Assembly: GCA_032622095.1 (NCBI GenBank)
Contig: CP136069.1
Coordinates: 125,631,450 to 125,695,449 of the forward strand
DNA from: Siphonodentalium dalli
Taxonomy: Eukaryota > Mollusca > Scaphopoda > Gadilida > Siphonodentaliidae
DNA length: 64,000 bases
Direction of reading: 5' to 3'
The notes beneath the pieces are model-generated. The model was not told where the DNA came from, ran no database searches, and saw nothing but the letters and a program-made list of their open reading frames with translations. This document shows positions 10,473 to 21,845 of this stretch, one piece after another (positions within the stretch are counted from its first letter, which is position 1; each line of letters starts with the position of its first letter). The position numbers and the translations under genes are program-made.

Positions 10473-10628
10473 ACTGTTGTCGCCCGCGATTGAGTGAGAC
10501 ACGGGGGATTTGTCGCCCTCTCGAGAACTGGAATGTCTCTCGAGGGCCACCAGGCCCGAGGGTGACATTCCAGATCGAGAGCGGCGACAAATCCCCGTGT
10601 CTCACTCACGAAAACAAGGGCGACAACT
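10473..10628. repeat. nested palindrome with ~60-bp arms
   Basis: The left arm (about 10476-10536) and right arm (about 10564-10627) pair almost throughout (GTTGTCGCCC with GGGCGACAAC; GAGACACGG with CCGTGTCTC; CTGGAATGTC with GACATTCCAG). The loop itself folds (CTCGAGGGCC-ACCA-GGCCCGAGGG). It is GC-rich against an AT-rich background and makes spurious open frames on both strands. Confidence 0.8.
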
Positions 10629-10639
10629 GTTTTGTTATC

Positions 10640-11165
10640 TGACAAAGGAGTATACACACGAACCTCCTTAATAGCAGGCTTAAGAGTTAATTTTAGTTTG
10701 GAGTCCTCGCTTTGTAGAAAATAAAACATTTACAACCTGGATCAATTAACACACCCATCATTTGCGCAGCTATTCTTCGGTCAGTTTGCTGGTCGCATGG
10801 TGAGAATCGATCGGTTCACGGAAAGAGGAGTAAAGCAATTTCGAAGTAGAGTATAGCCATGCGTCGAAATGTTCGGTTTCGTTTTAAATGAGCGTAAAGA
10901 CGCAGGTAGACGTGTTAATTTCCAGAATGCTAAAATGTGAAACTAACACGTTGTATAGTGGTGCAAACGACATGTGACGCAATCTCAGCCAATCTGAAGA
11001 GAGGAAATTGGGATGAAGGATAACAATAGGGAAATATGCAACGTTCGGGATAAAACAATTTCACACTGGACACTGCTTGGAGAATCAAACTATGAAACGG
11101 AGTGGAGGGCATGACGTGTATGTATTCCTGTTCTATTGTCGGTACATACCGGTCATGATGTTCCA
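10640..11165. other. non-coding stretch
   Basis: No supported feature. Short open frames have no recognisable domain. Confidence 0.35.
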
Positions 11166-11169
11166 CCAT

Positions 11170-12030
11170 TAGCTGTATATTTGGGACATGACAATCTGCG
11201 GGATGGGATGGGATATGGGACAAAACGACAATCTGCGGGACATAATTTCAAATTGCGTGGGACGGCCGATATCTCGAGGAATGCAGGGCGTAGTGGGCTC
11301 CTGTTGGTGTCTAACGAAAGGCCCACATTCGCCCTATCCACACATATTAACCCCGCCACTGACCGGACACAAGAAGTTGCATTATTTGATCGACAACTGA
11401 CCTAACATGGGGTGGAATTTGGGATAGAATGACAATCTGCGGGACAGGATTTTCAAATTGCGTGGGACGGCCGATATCTCGAGGAATACAGGGCGTAGGG
11501 GGCTCATTTTCGTGTCTAACGAAAGGCCCACATTTGCCCTATAAAAACACATTAACCCCGCCACTGACCGGACACCGGAAGTTACATTATTCGGTCGACA
11601 ACTGACCTAACATAAAATGCCACACAATATTCGCACTAAAACAGCCATATTGTAGCTAAATACGAGTGCGCAGTATTCCACTGCGTTCTTTGATACCTAA
11701 AACTTGTTGTTTGCTAGCGTATTCATCGAGAAATCTAAATTCTAAACATTAATGTCGAACGCAGTTTTTCGTGTTTGTGGCATTTTATGTTAGGTCAGTT
11801 GTCGATCAAATAATGCAACTTCTGGTGTCCGGTCAGTAACGGGGATAATATGTGTGGATAGGGCGAATGTGGGCCTTTCGTTAGACACCAAAATGAGCCC
11901 CCCTACGCCCCGTATTCCTCGAGATATCGGCCGCCCCACGCAATTTGAAATTCTGTCCCGCAGATTGTCGTTTTGTCCCATATCCCATCCCATCCCGCAG
12001 ATTGTCATGTCCCGTATATTTTGAATGATG
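11170..12030. mobile_element. foldback element: two direct and one inverted copy of a ~220-bp module
   Basis: The module reads GACAATCTGCGGGACA-TTTCAAATTGCGTGGGACGGCCGATATCTCGAGGAAT, a CTAACGAAAGGCCCACATT segment, a CCACTGACCGGACAC segment and CGACAACTGACCTAACAT. It occurs directly at about 11190-11407 and 11430-11613, then inverted at 11787-12010. The 170-bp spacer is bounded by CCTAACATAAAATGCCACA and its reverse complement. It is probably a non-autonomous foldback transposon. Confidence 0.7.
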
Positions 12031-12117
12031 GGGTTTAACTTCGCTTTCAGCAGCTAACGCCATATCACGACATTGCCGGTTTTAGAGGTGGAGAAATTCC
12101 GCATACTTACGACCAAC

Positions 12118-12332
12118 CTAACAGTGCTTTTCAATGGCGGATAAACTCGTAGACCATGTGCGGCAAACGACAGGCCATCGGCGAGTAACTGTCAACTCCA
12201 CCAGATAACGATTTCGATTTACAAAGTCCACGATGGAAACGTGTGGATTTGAACCCTCATCGCCAGCGCTGGAGGGCGAGACGGCTTGGAGTTGTACCCC
12301 TATCCGACTGAGCCACCGAGGCCCCCATTCGC
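12118..12332 (-). mobile_element. tRNA-derived SINE
   Basis: On the minus strand there is an A-box match TGGCTCAGTCGG (12304-12315) and a B-box match GGTTCAAATCC (12245-12255), about 50 bp apart within a GGGCCTCGGTGGCTCAG head. A tRNA-unrelated body follows to about 12120. The internal RNA polymerase III promoter layout is typical of SINEs. A target-site duplication was not resolved. The tRNA part is elongated and not cloverleaf-perfect, so it is not an intact tRNA gene. Confidence 0.75.
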
Positions 12333-12694
12333 TGTAGATCGAGTTGTTTTTCACGATGATGAAATGTTTAAAGGCGACACATCCAACTCGGAAAATAGTT
12401 TAATAGTTATGTTTCAAGCATGTGAACAAAAACAAATCAACACGAGGACCATATGGATGTGACATATCAAATAATGTATGGTGTAGTGAAATGTGGCATG
12501 AGTAATAATCATGCATACATATATACGTGATATATAACATACATGTATTCCCAATATTACTGAAATGATGGGCAAGCCACAAGCCCAAGCCACATGCATG
12601 TGAAAACAATATAAACTGACCGCTATAGTATGCACGTTCAACATATTAAATATACTAAATTAGCAATGCAATTTATTCAAACATAATAATCACG
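12333..12694. other. non-coding stretch
   Basis: Nothing beyond AT-rich sequence and short chance open frames. Confidence 0.35.
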
Positions 12695-13060
12695 CAGCTT
12701 GAAAAAGTACAAAGCAGAGCAACCAAGCTAATTCCAACCCTAAAACATTTACCATACGAAGACAGACTAATTGAAAAACTAAAGATTCCTATCCTGCAGC
12801 ACATACGACATAGAGGAGATATGATAGAATGCTACAAAATGTTAAACAAATACGACAAGGAAGTAGCAAATAGATTGTCACGGAACGCCGAATCTAAAAC
12901 AAGAGGTCATGATTTTAAACTCTATACTCAGACGGGTCAGCAAGAGATACTAGGAAGAATACTTGTAGTCGGCGAGTAGTATAGCTCTGGAATCGCCCGA
13001 CAGAAGAGGTCGTCAATGCTGAAACGCTAAACCAATTCAAGAACCAACTTTACGAGCTAG
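12695..13060 (+). pseudogene. LINE C-terminal fragment (CR1/Jockey-type)
   Basis: The translation runs QLEKVQRRATKLIPTLKHL, then YEDRLIEKLKIPILQHIRHR, then GDMIECYKMLNKYDKEVANR. A frameshift near 12970 follows and then VNAETLNQFKNQL-like sequence in another frame. This is the region downstream of the RT in many CR1/Jockey-superfamily LINEs. RT and endonuclease are absent; it is a 5'-truncated, decayed copy. Confidence 0.8.
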
Positions 13061-13269
13061 GGATGATAAGTTCTCAGCCGAGTCGGGCGTTTGCTAGGAT
13101 AAACATATATGGCCTGGATTTGGTTAGCCAGTCGATGAAGACGTGAATATTGTGGCACCAACCAGCGTCCACTAACAGCATATACGACATAAGGTAATGC
13201 AACGAAATGACGCATTATATTATATAGATATCATCATCGGCCATGTTTATTTAACGAAATTCGGGGGGA

Positions 13270-13700
13270 AATAATGGCAACCATCCAGTGGTCACCCAAA
13301 CCAGAGGTCCGCCAGAAGAACCATACGAATTTTGGGATCAATTGGATGAAAAATGTTGGCTGTTGGGCATGCCAAAGTATTTATTGATGCAAAGATTAAA
13401 ATCCAACATGGCTGCTAGCGTCCATGTTATTGAACTTATTTTGTTACAAATCGATGGCTCCCATCTAGAGGTCACCTCGAAGTTCCGTATGAAGTTTAGT
13501 GATGATCGGATGAGGGGTGTTGTCGAAGGATTTAGTCATACAAAGAGTAAAATACAAGAGTGTGTGTATTTCAATGAACTATTTGATGGCTCCCACCCAT
13601 CTAATGGTGACACAGCAAATCGATATCAAGTTTAGTAATGATCGGATGAGGGTGTCGTTTGTAGGGTGTGCCAAAAGAGTCATGCAAAGAGTAATATCGC
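13270..13700 (+). repeat. degenerate tandem repeat block
   Basis: GTTTAGT-(G/A)-ATGATCGGATGAGG occurs near 13495 and 13631. A CC(A)TC(C/T)AG(T/A)GGTCACC...AGAA-CCATACG-like segment occurs near 13285 and again near 13465. The period is about 135-180 bp. The open frame here has no recognisable domain. Confidence 0.45.
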
Positions 13701-14057
13701 AAGCGGCGCGCTTGAAAGGGTTTCCACTTGCAATACTGGCGCGCTTAATATACCAATTATTGCGACTGGTGCTGTAACTATGTCTATAAATGTCAACGTT
13801 TTGTTTCGAACAGAAACGCATATAGGCCACGTTTTGTTTACTGCATTTGCGTTCCCAGCATGCTCAGCGACAAAGTGCACACGGTATAATATAAACACGA
13901 GCCATGCACGTCAAGGGGCGTTGTTCTTTTCTCAGTCGAGGACTATTTTTATACAGAAAATATTCTTACGTGTCTCATTTATCGAGGTTTATCGGAATTG
14001 TTCATCGGTATGAAAGTAGTTCATCCTTGTATATTTCAAAACTGTGATTTAAGTCAG
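13701..14057. other. non-coding stretch
   Basis: No supported feature. Confidence 0.35.
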
Positions 14058-14558
14058 TTAAAGGTACGGTTGGCCTTGGCGGTGGGTATCCTGTGAAAAT
14101 ATTTCCACCCGTCAAAAACCGCCACAAAGAGAAAGAACATCAAAATGTAGACAGACTTTGTCCTATACAAATAAGAAATATCGCATAAACAGTATGTTAT
14201 TGTCAAATGTTTGACCATTGTTATGTAAACAAAAGCATAAAAAGTTACTTTTCTGGTGTTTGTTTATATTATGATAGTAAACATAAAGAGCGTTCTTTGT
14301 TGGTGAATTCCTGATATGGAACTAATAAAGAGCGTTTATGCCATTTGTGTGTGATTAGCCAGTAGCATTGTGCTGTCTTCTGTAACACAATCAGGCTCTT
14401 GCTTAGGTAAAATATAGTAGGTCTTTATGAAAACATGCTGTTTACGTGATGGTCATGGTATATATGAACGAAACTGTATGCGTTTTATTGTTTTTCTGTT
14501 TACGGTGATTAGAACAAATATGAATATTTTCGACAACTAAGGCCTCACGTGCCTTTAA
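14058..14558 (+). mobile_element. MITE-K, copy 1 (TTAA target)
   Basis: Starts TTAAAGGTACGGTTGGCC and ends GGCCTCACGTGCCTTTAA. The ends pair as ~18-bp imperfect TIRs and are bounded by TTAA. A near-identical full copy lies at 59628-60129 and a truncated inverted one at 31078-31441. TTAA target sites point to piggyBac or Kolobok superfamilies. It has no coding capacity. It contains two TAAAGAGCGTT motifs. Confidence 0.85.
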
Positions 14559-15000
14559 GGGACTTCCGACTGGACGTTTACAGTCTCCGTGCATTAACCC
14601 TGGCATAATACATGCCCCATATATATATATATAAGTATTATTGGAGGTGGGGTAAATTTTTATTCTGGAGACCCGTGGAACTCACGCGAAAATGGTCCCT
14701 GTTAGAATTGCATAGAGATGCATAATCCGAATTAATTACTATTTATTTTGCTTCGGGTGTAAAAAAATATCTGATTCGAGTCGAGGAACCCACCCGTCAA
14801 AGCTCAGAGTGATCAGATATCGATTTTTTAAATTTGTTATTTCCCGAGATATGCAATTTTGGCGGCCTTGCAAATATTAGTCAAGCCGACGGTCTCGGTC
14901 CAAATTGCGGATGAAGATAGATAACTCTAAAAAAAATCAAGTGGCTTTGGTATTAGATATTTGACAATGCGGCCAAATTTAGTTGAAAAAAATGTTGATA
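14559..15000 (+). mobile_element. partial MITE-B copy and flank
   Basis: About 14730-14990 matches the MITE-B family at 30413-30760 (CTTCGGGTGTAAAAAAATAT, GATTCGAGTCGAGGAACCCA, CAGAGTGATCAGATATCGAT, GATAACTCTAAAA, TCAAGTGGCTTT). The TIR ends are missing here. Confidence 0.65.
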
Positions 15001-16267
15001 AATAATACTTTTGGGCAATGTTATACTATAGTTGACTGTGGTTAGCATTAGTTTTGGGAAACTATATTTAAAAAAAAATGTTGACAATCGTGACAGTAGT
15101 AATTCTTGAATAGACAAGGTGATAATAGGTGCAATTAAACCACAGTCGCCATATTTTCTATTGTTCTCCCTTGCACAACATCCAGCCGATTACTCACTGG
15201 TAACAATATAACTGTGTATTATTTTAACAATAACTGGGAAATATTAAAATATTCCCCGGGTATTGTCATAACAATCACAAGTCATTGTTTAGTATGCTCT
15301 CCACTTGCTGACACACCGGAAGGTCAAATTGTCGTGACTAATCAATAACATGAGAAACTGAACAGTGTTCGGTGATTACAATGCAGACTCCACTGTGTCG
15401 CCATAATCCGGTAATACATTGTGGTCCGATTCACTATTCCGAACGTTAAAGTCCTCTTCCAAACCTATAATACGTCAGAAAGTATATCTTGTGTCGAAAT
15501 TCCGACAAACGAAACAGGATCCTCGTCTGATGACGATTCCACTCTATACGTTGACTGGGTCAGAGTACTTCTAAATTCATCATCTGAGTCCATGTTGGTT
15601 GTGTGTATATCTTAGAATACCACCACTTTGTGGGTGCATTTATTCTCGTGAACACAAAATAGGTAGCGCGCGTTAATTAGTTAACACATTTAAGGTGAAC
15701 TAAGGTAGCTGGTGATGAGTGAGACAATAGTCATATATGCATTATATTATCAGGATCAACTCATGAGTTGTTGGTTAATCGCAAAACTTAATCAGCGTGT
15801 GATATATCGCTCACGGACACACCGAAATCGACCAGCTTTCAAACAGGGGCGGTTGTTCCTTTGAACTCCCAAAACATGTCAGAAGAAACCAGGGACATAG
15901 ATAGACACAAATTATATGGGATGTCCATATTCGTCCTGTATTCACCATATAGTCCTATATTCACGACCATTTTATAATTCAAACACGGTAAGTATACAAT
16001 GGTCCATAACAATCAAATGAATAATAAACTTGATATCTCAATCGCCACTCATCAAATAACTGGACTGTCAACGCGGCTCAGTGAATTCCAGTTCAAATTA
16101 GCGATAATTTGGATTTGTGACAATGCCTTGGCAAGCGAAGTCGGTGCAGCGAGGACGCACACTATCAGGCCAAGCAAATTAAATGTTTGTTGTAGCTGGA
16201 AGGTGTCCATGCTGTTAACACATATGCACTGGTGTCAATTAGACTTCCACCCATCTGTTATCTGAGA
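15001..16267. other. non-coding stretch
   Basis: No recognisable gene. Open stretches at 15421-15615 and 15999-16265 show no domain signature. Confidence 0.4.
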
Positions 16268-18390
16268 TCTAACATCAAGGGGCTTATACATAAACTCTCG
16301 AAAATGGGTATCAATGGCAAGGCATATAACTTGATTAAATCATATTTACACAATCCAGACAACAGAGAGTCCTAATTGACAATGCTAGCTCCGATTGGCA
16401 TGATGTTTCAGCAGGCGTACCACAGGGATTTATCTTAGGTCCACTCCTATTTCTTGTATACATTTATGATAGAACTGAAAATATTATATGTAATATACGA
16501 CTTTTTGCAGACGATACTTCAATATATTTATGTGTTGAAAATCCAACGTTAGCTGCAGAAATCATGAACAATGACATTCAAACTATTGTGAACTGGTCAA
16601 AAATGTGGTTAGTAAAATTTAATCCTTTAAAAACGGAAGCGTTAATAGTATCAAGGATGAATTCTGCTATTGTTCACCCACCATTAATTATGGCGGCATC
16701 GCAAGTTACAGAGGTAAGTTCTCATAAACATCTAGGTGTCTCTTTCGATAACAACGGATCCTGGGAAACTCATATACAAACGATAACCGAAAAGACCTGA
16801 AAAAGAGTAAATCATATTCGGAGACATAAATTCCGACTGAGCAGGACAACACTTGAAAAATCCTATTTCTCATACGTAAGGCCGATACTCGAATATGCGT
16901 CACCTGTTTGGAATAATATACCAATTTATAAGAGTGAAAAAATTGAAGATATTCAATATGAGATGGCGAGGATTGTTACTGGGGCTACCAGAAGTGTCAG
17001 TGATAAAAACTTATTATTTGAAACTGGTTGGGAAACCCTTTCATCCAGGAGACATACTCAACAAATGATATTATTTTACAAGATGCATAGAAACCAGGCC
17101 CCATCTTATCTTTCAATCATGATCCCACCCGATTCGACATCTTCTGGATATAATCACAGACGCGTAAGTATTCACCCTCCAAATAGTAACAGAAATAAAT
17201 ATATGGATACGTTCTTACCGTCAGCAATACGCGCATGGAATAATATACCTGTCTCAATAAAAGCATCATCAACCGTGGAAGAATTCAAGCGTCTTCTGAA
17301 GGTCGGTCATACTAATTTAGCTAAGTTTTATTATCATAGTCACTCTCGTAGAGGCCAAGTATATCACACAAGAATGAGACTGGGGTGCAGCCATCTGAAC
17401 AAAGATCTTGTTGTAAATTACGTAAGAGATTCCCCATTTTGCCCTTGTGGAGAATTTGTAGTTGAATCCGCGTACCACTTTCTTTTGCAATGTCCCCAAT
17501 ATAGTCAAATTATAGCTGATATGATAGCCGCTCTGCCATTTTCGCCAGCAGATGTGAACATTGATGTCCTATTATATGGGTCTAATGAGATGTCCGATGA
17601 AACAAATTCTATAATATTTGAAGCTGTACAACTGTTTATTATCCAAAGTCGACGTTTAGATAATGTGTGAGCTCCGTGCGCAGGGGGTCGTGTATGTGAA
17701 CATGAGGTGCATAACTTGTATGTATAAATATGTAAGTCGCGTTTCTGCACATTGTGTTCGGGCATATCCGGCTGTCTGCCCACCGAGTGCATGCTCAACC
17801 GTGCTGACCTTGGCATATTAATGGACTTACTACTGATTGTACTTACATGTACTAATTGTATCTAGATTATATTGATACGCACTACAAGTATAACAATTAT
17901 CCTAATATATACTTATTTTCATGCATCATCTCTCCTGGGTGCCGAGACGTATTTGGGGTCTAATTCCGTTTCTATATTGGACAACACACCATGATTTAAC
18001 GCCATAATGTAAAATTTAGATTATGACTGAGGGATTATTGTATACAGCATTTATCACACTTCTTTTCCACCTACTTTATTATCTTTCTTGTCTATTTCAT
18101 AATCTCCTCCCTTCTATCACTCCTCCATCTTTCTGATCCCTGCACTCACTTAACTAACTTCCCAACATTTATTTGAAAACACAGAACAATATTCAAATTC
18201 CCGTCCTTTTTACCCTGTAGCTGTCTGTATTGACACTCGAGGTAACATTTTTGGAGGAATTTTTTTTTATAAAAGCCATAGGCTCATGGCTTGTTATCTA
18301 ATCCTCATTTGAACTATGTTTTTTTTCTCAATATGTATAATTGTCAATGTGATGTTCTGTTCTTTTGTTCAAATAAATATTGTTTACACT
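16268..18390 (+). pseudogene. 5'-truncated non-LTR retrotransposon (Jockey/I-type) RT and C-terminus
   Basis: The RT begins mid-domain with GLIHKLSKMGINGKAYNLIK (about 16280). After a frameshift it continues with SAGVPQGFILGPLLFLVYI (16405-16460) and FADDT (16504-16518). FNPLKTEALIVSR and a stop at 16800 follow, then RPILEYASPVWNNIP (about 16885). A 235-codon open C-terminus runs 16963-17670. This last part holds a C-x-C-x7-H-x4-C-like cluster at 17440-17495 (CPCGEF...AYHFLLQC), a common zinc-knuckle-type tail of such LINEs. The 3' UTR includes a hairpin-like AAAAGCCATAGGCTCATGGCTTG segment (18275-18297) and AATAAA at 18372-18377. Dead copy, but the tail is well preserved. Confidence 0.88.
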
Positions 18391-19780
18391 AACATCACGT
18401 GAGTCAGAAATATTGTGTTTATTGGTTTATACATGCACAGCCAAGTAGGACATATCGCAGTATTGAACAGTGCTCATGGGGCGGGACGGGGGTCGATTGA
18501 CTCATTTTTAACGACGATTTCAATCCCAAATCACCGGATCCCTATTTAAAGTGGCAACTGAATTTGCGGTACAAATCTTTATTTGTCTGACAGACTCGGA
18601 ACTTGTTTAATGGTCATGTTCACATTTTTCGTTAAATTTTGTATTGACTTTTAGTTAAATATATCATACATTGTAATATCATTCACAAATTTCTAAGTAA
18701 AATTATAGCGATTTTTTTTAATTCTTCTTTAAATACTGAGGTTTAAGATATATATTCCCCTCGCTGTCGGGCATTCGTCCAAATAAACACCTCGGCTTCG
18801 CCTGGGAATTATTTTTCCGAATTCCCGACAGCTCGGGGAATATCCTATACGTAGTTGTCGTGGACTGAAAATCTCTGAACCAAATGAACAGTTGTATCAA
18901 GTGTCGGGCACAGGCACTTTGTAGAAAATAGTGTTTACATAATATGTATATATAAGACAAGGCTAGACAATGTTCGGTTTCCGATTTCCTAAATTCGTTG
19001 CATTTCTGACTCACCGAACCGATTATGGCCGCGTAAACGGCATTGTCGCTTGTTTTTCTTCTTTCAAAAGTGAATAAAAACCTCCTTACACTGTCAAATG
19101 GAGTGGAATGTCTAAAAACAACTTTTGTATACTTTGAAGTGAGAAAATTGCTTCAAATCAAATCACTAACATGCACTCCACGGTTGGTGATTATCGGAAT
19201 ACGATATGGGAACACTCCGACGTACGTACTCAGATTTCACCAATTTTCGTATCTTGCTTGCCTGTACCAAGTTTCACGGGAAAAAGACCAATTTGATTCT
19301 ATTTGTCGTTATATATATTTATTACCCCATTTGTTATTCCTTTTCATAAAAATAAAATAAAACAAGCCGAAAATGATATGTTTAAAATGTCTTAAGCATG
19401 ATATTGGCGATAAGTTGTTATCAGAGTACGTTATACTTGTGATAGTTACGTTACGCACACGGTATTAGCAAATGTGACTCTTTCACATTGGTCGATATAC
19501 ACAATATTTTTTTTCGGACCGTCTTTTCATAAACAAAGCCACGTGAATATCGACCAATCGGAAAGAGGGCATTATGTTGCCACGATTAATGGTGAATCGT
19601 CCCATGTTTGTGCTTAGATTAGAAAGATTTCTAACAATAGCACGTATAAAACAGGTTTATATCGGCATTCTACAGCACTCTACATGGTAAGGAGGGTTTA
19701 TATCACTTTTGGAAGTAGCAATATATGCGACAATACCGTTTATCCGACCAAAATCGGTGCAGTGAGTCAGAAAATCAACG
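18391..19780. other. non-coding stretch with two small foldbacks
   Basis: 18752-18777 (ATATTCCCCTCGCTGTCGGG...) pairs with 18818-18843. About 19480-19502 (CTCTTTCACATTGGTCGATA) pairs with 19546-19568. No gene was recognised. Confidence 0.5.
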
Positions 19781-20314
19781 TTGACGGCGTTCGGCGCTAT
19801 TCCGTACCGAATTAGTGCATTCCCCTGTGGTATGTATAAGGATATATTTCAATATGTGTTTGCCACAAGTTCCCCGTGTTGTCGGGTGCAACGAGCCAAC
19901 GACTTACTGGGGCAGGTAGCGAGCGATAATCGTGTCCACACTGACACGATCAGTTCAGTTGTGGTGCACTTAGGGACCAACGGCATTATTCACACACGCG
20001 CGAAGGCTACCATAATGATTAGTGTCACAGGCGAGGCTTTGCCGCAGATACGGAAACTATTTCCAAACGCTGAACTGAGCTTATGCAGTGTGCCTCCCAG
20101 AAAAGGGAAAAGCGCCCGAGTTCAAGATCACAACAGTGTCGTTATACTAGTCAATGAATACATTGAATACATTTGCGGAAAGAAACCAAATTTGAAATTT
20201 GTTGACAGTTCTGCTGTATTTTGGGATGGTGACGGTGTAGCGAAGGCACTGTTCGACGAAAATGACAGAAACGGTCTTGGTGTAAACAATATTAATTTCG
20301 AACAAAACATGTAA
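19781..20314 (+). CDS. SGNH/GDSL-hydrolase-like domain fragment, probably element-derived
   Basis: A 177-codon frame contains SSVVVHLGTNGI (about residues 58-69), a run like I-LFPNAELSLCSVPPRKGKS (about 90-110) and VNEYIEY...LKFVDSSAVFWDGDG near 127-155. It ends with FDENDRNGLGVNNINF. The HLGTNGI block matches the GxND-like block of SGNH-fold proteins. Such SGNH-like segments are frequent in uncharacterised, often retroelement-associated, mollusc proteins. The upstream GDS catalytic block is missing, so it looks 5'-truncated. The first ATG is arbitrary. A minus-strand LINE tail begins right after the stop. Catalytic competence cannot be claimed. Confidence 0.5.
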   Translation: MTAFGAIPYRISAFPCGMYKDIFQYVFATSSPCCRVQRANDLLGQVASDNRVHTDTISSVVVHLGTNGIIHTRAKATIMISVTGEALPQIRKLFPNAELSLCSVPPRKGKSARVQDHNSVVILVNEYIEYICGKKPNLKFVDSSAVFWDGDGVAKALFDENDRNGLGVNNINFEQNM

Positions 20315-20329
20315 TACATACAAACAATT

Positions 20330-20560
20330 TGACATAAATAATAATAGAGTTCAAAACGTGGATTAGATAACAAGCCCAAAGGCTTTTATCAAGTATTTTC
20401 CCCGGAGAAGGAAAGTTTACCCTTGGTATCAGAATAGATACCATATAGGGTAAGTTTAGAAGACGGGGAAAACATGTTAGATCCGAAAAATATTGTTCAA
20501 GGAGGGGTATAGAGGGATCGAGTGCAGGAAGGAAGAACGTTTGTCAAGTTAACTGGTATT
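20330..20560 (-). mobile_element. solo LINE 3'-UTR tail
   Basis: On the minus strand this reads AAAAGCCTTTGGGCTTGTTATCTAATCC followed by a TTTTGAACT-type stretch, after a ~150-bp sequence with CTGCACTCGATCCCTC. It matches the 3' UTR of the 16268-18390 LINE (AAAAGCC...GGCTTGTTATCTAATCC), including its hairpin. The copy is extremely 5'-truncated. The long run quoted here is the conserved end at 20363-20395. Confidence 0.75.
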
Positions 20561-20714
20561 GCATTCCGTGCATCAGCCAACACGAAAGATGGGAGTGACG
20601 CGACTTCAATAATGATTATCTCTATTTTGATATGCCGTGAGGTGGAGTCTAAATTTTCATACATGAGATCATTTGATAAACATTAAATTATACTGCAAGT
20701 GTTATCAAGTTGTA

Positions 20715-20940
20715 TAAAGTGGTTAACCAAGCATGGGTCCCCAAAGAAACCCATCTCGGTGATTTCCGGAAATCCAAACTTGGCCCACCCCCTGAGGATC
20801 ATGTGTGCATATATGTTTAAACACGAAGGGGGGGGGGGTAACTAAGTAAGGGTCCCTAGAGAAACCCATATCGGCGTTTTCCCGGAAATCCAAACTCAGC
20901 CGACCCCCTGAGAATCATGGGTGCACTCATTAAGTTTCAT
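20715..20940. repeat. two-copy ~125-bp tandem duplication with a G10 tract
   Basis: AAGCATGGGTCCCC / AAGTAAGGGTCCCT, then GAAACCCAT, TTCCGGAAATCCAAACT and CCCCCTGAG-ATCATG-GTGCA, occur at about 20728-20812 and 20845-20935. A poly-G run at 20829-20838 separates the two copies. Confidence 0.7.
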
Positions 20941-21275
20941 TCTATAAAAGGGCATAAATGAATCACCTCTGTGCGTCAATATATGACCACGGCATAACAA
21001 AAAGAAACAATAAAACTTTGTAAAAGTACCGTATATATTTTAGTTACACAACTTTGATATTTATAACATATATTATTTATTTAAGAAACGGTCTTCATTT
21101 CAGCCCCGATGACCGTTATAAGTTGAGTGTAGCTTTAGTGGAAGCTTCGAATGCATCGAAGGGTGGGCGACAGGAAACACCATTCCCTGCCCAAAACAAG
21201 GCACACAGAACTGGGACATGAACTGCATGTACTGACAATGTCATTGTGGTCAAAATGTTAATAACGCTGTAGCTC
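20941..21275. other. non-coding stretch
   Basis: No supported feature. Confidence 0.35.
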
Positions 21276-21845
21276 ATGCATGTATCTGTGAATGAACGTG
21301 GTGGTGATGATGACGATGGTGGTGACAATTGTGATGGTGCCGACGATGATGATGATGATGATGCTGCTGGTAATGACGACGATAATGATGATGATGATGA
21401 CAATAACGATGACGATCATAATGGTGATGACGCTGAAGACAGTGAAGCCGATGATGATGACAATGATGATGATGATCGTGGTTATGACAACGATGATGAT
21501 GATGATGATGATGATGATGACAATAGTGATGAAGATGATATTGATGATTGTGAGGACGACGGTTAAGCTGATGGCATTACTAATATTGATGATGATGGGT
21601 CGATAATGAAAATTGTGATAACGCTGGTAACAATGCTGATAATGATGATGATAATGATAATGATGGCGGTGATGATGATGATGATGATGAGGAAGATGAT
21701 GGTGTTGATGATGATAATGATAGTGTTGATGCTGATGAGGATGGAAGCGTTGACGTCGATAATGATGACGGTGATGGTCATGGTCATGATGATGATGGTG
21801 GTGCACATGGTGATATTTATGAAGATGATGGAAATGATAATGATT
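21276..21845 (+). repeat. (GAT)n-rich microsatellite leading into the LINE
   Basis: Imperfect GAT/GAC runs span about 570 bp. In one frame it codes an Asp-rich acidic run that continues in frame into the endonuclease domain of the LINE starting near 21858. Further GAT-rich sequence (28290-28540) follows the 3' end of the same LINE. Open frames on both strands here are artefacts of the triplet repeat. Confidence 0.85.

Noticed and set aside
12304-12332. Functional tRNA gene
   Set aside because: A and B boxes are present, but the arms do not form a proper cloverleaf and a SINE body follows.
13288-13635. 115-codon open frame
   Set aside because: Covers a degenerate tandem block; repeats on the DNA level explain the open frame.
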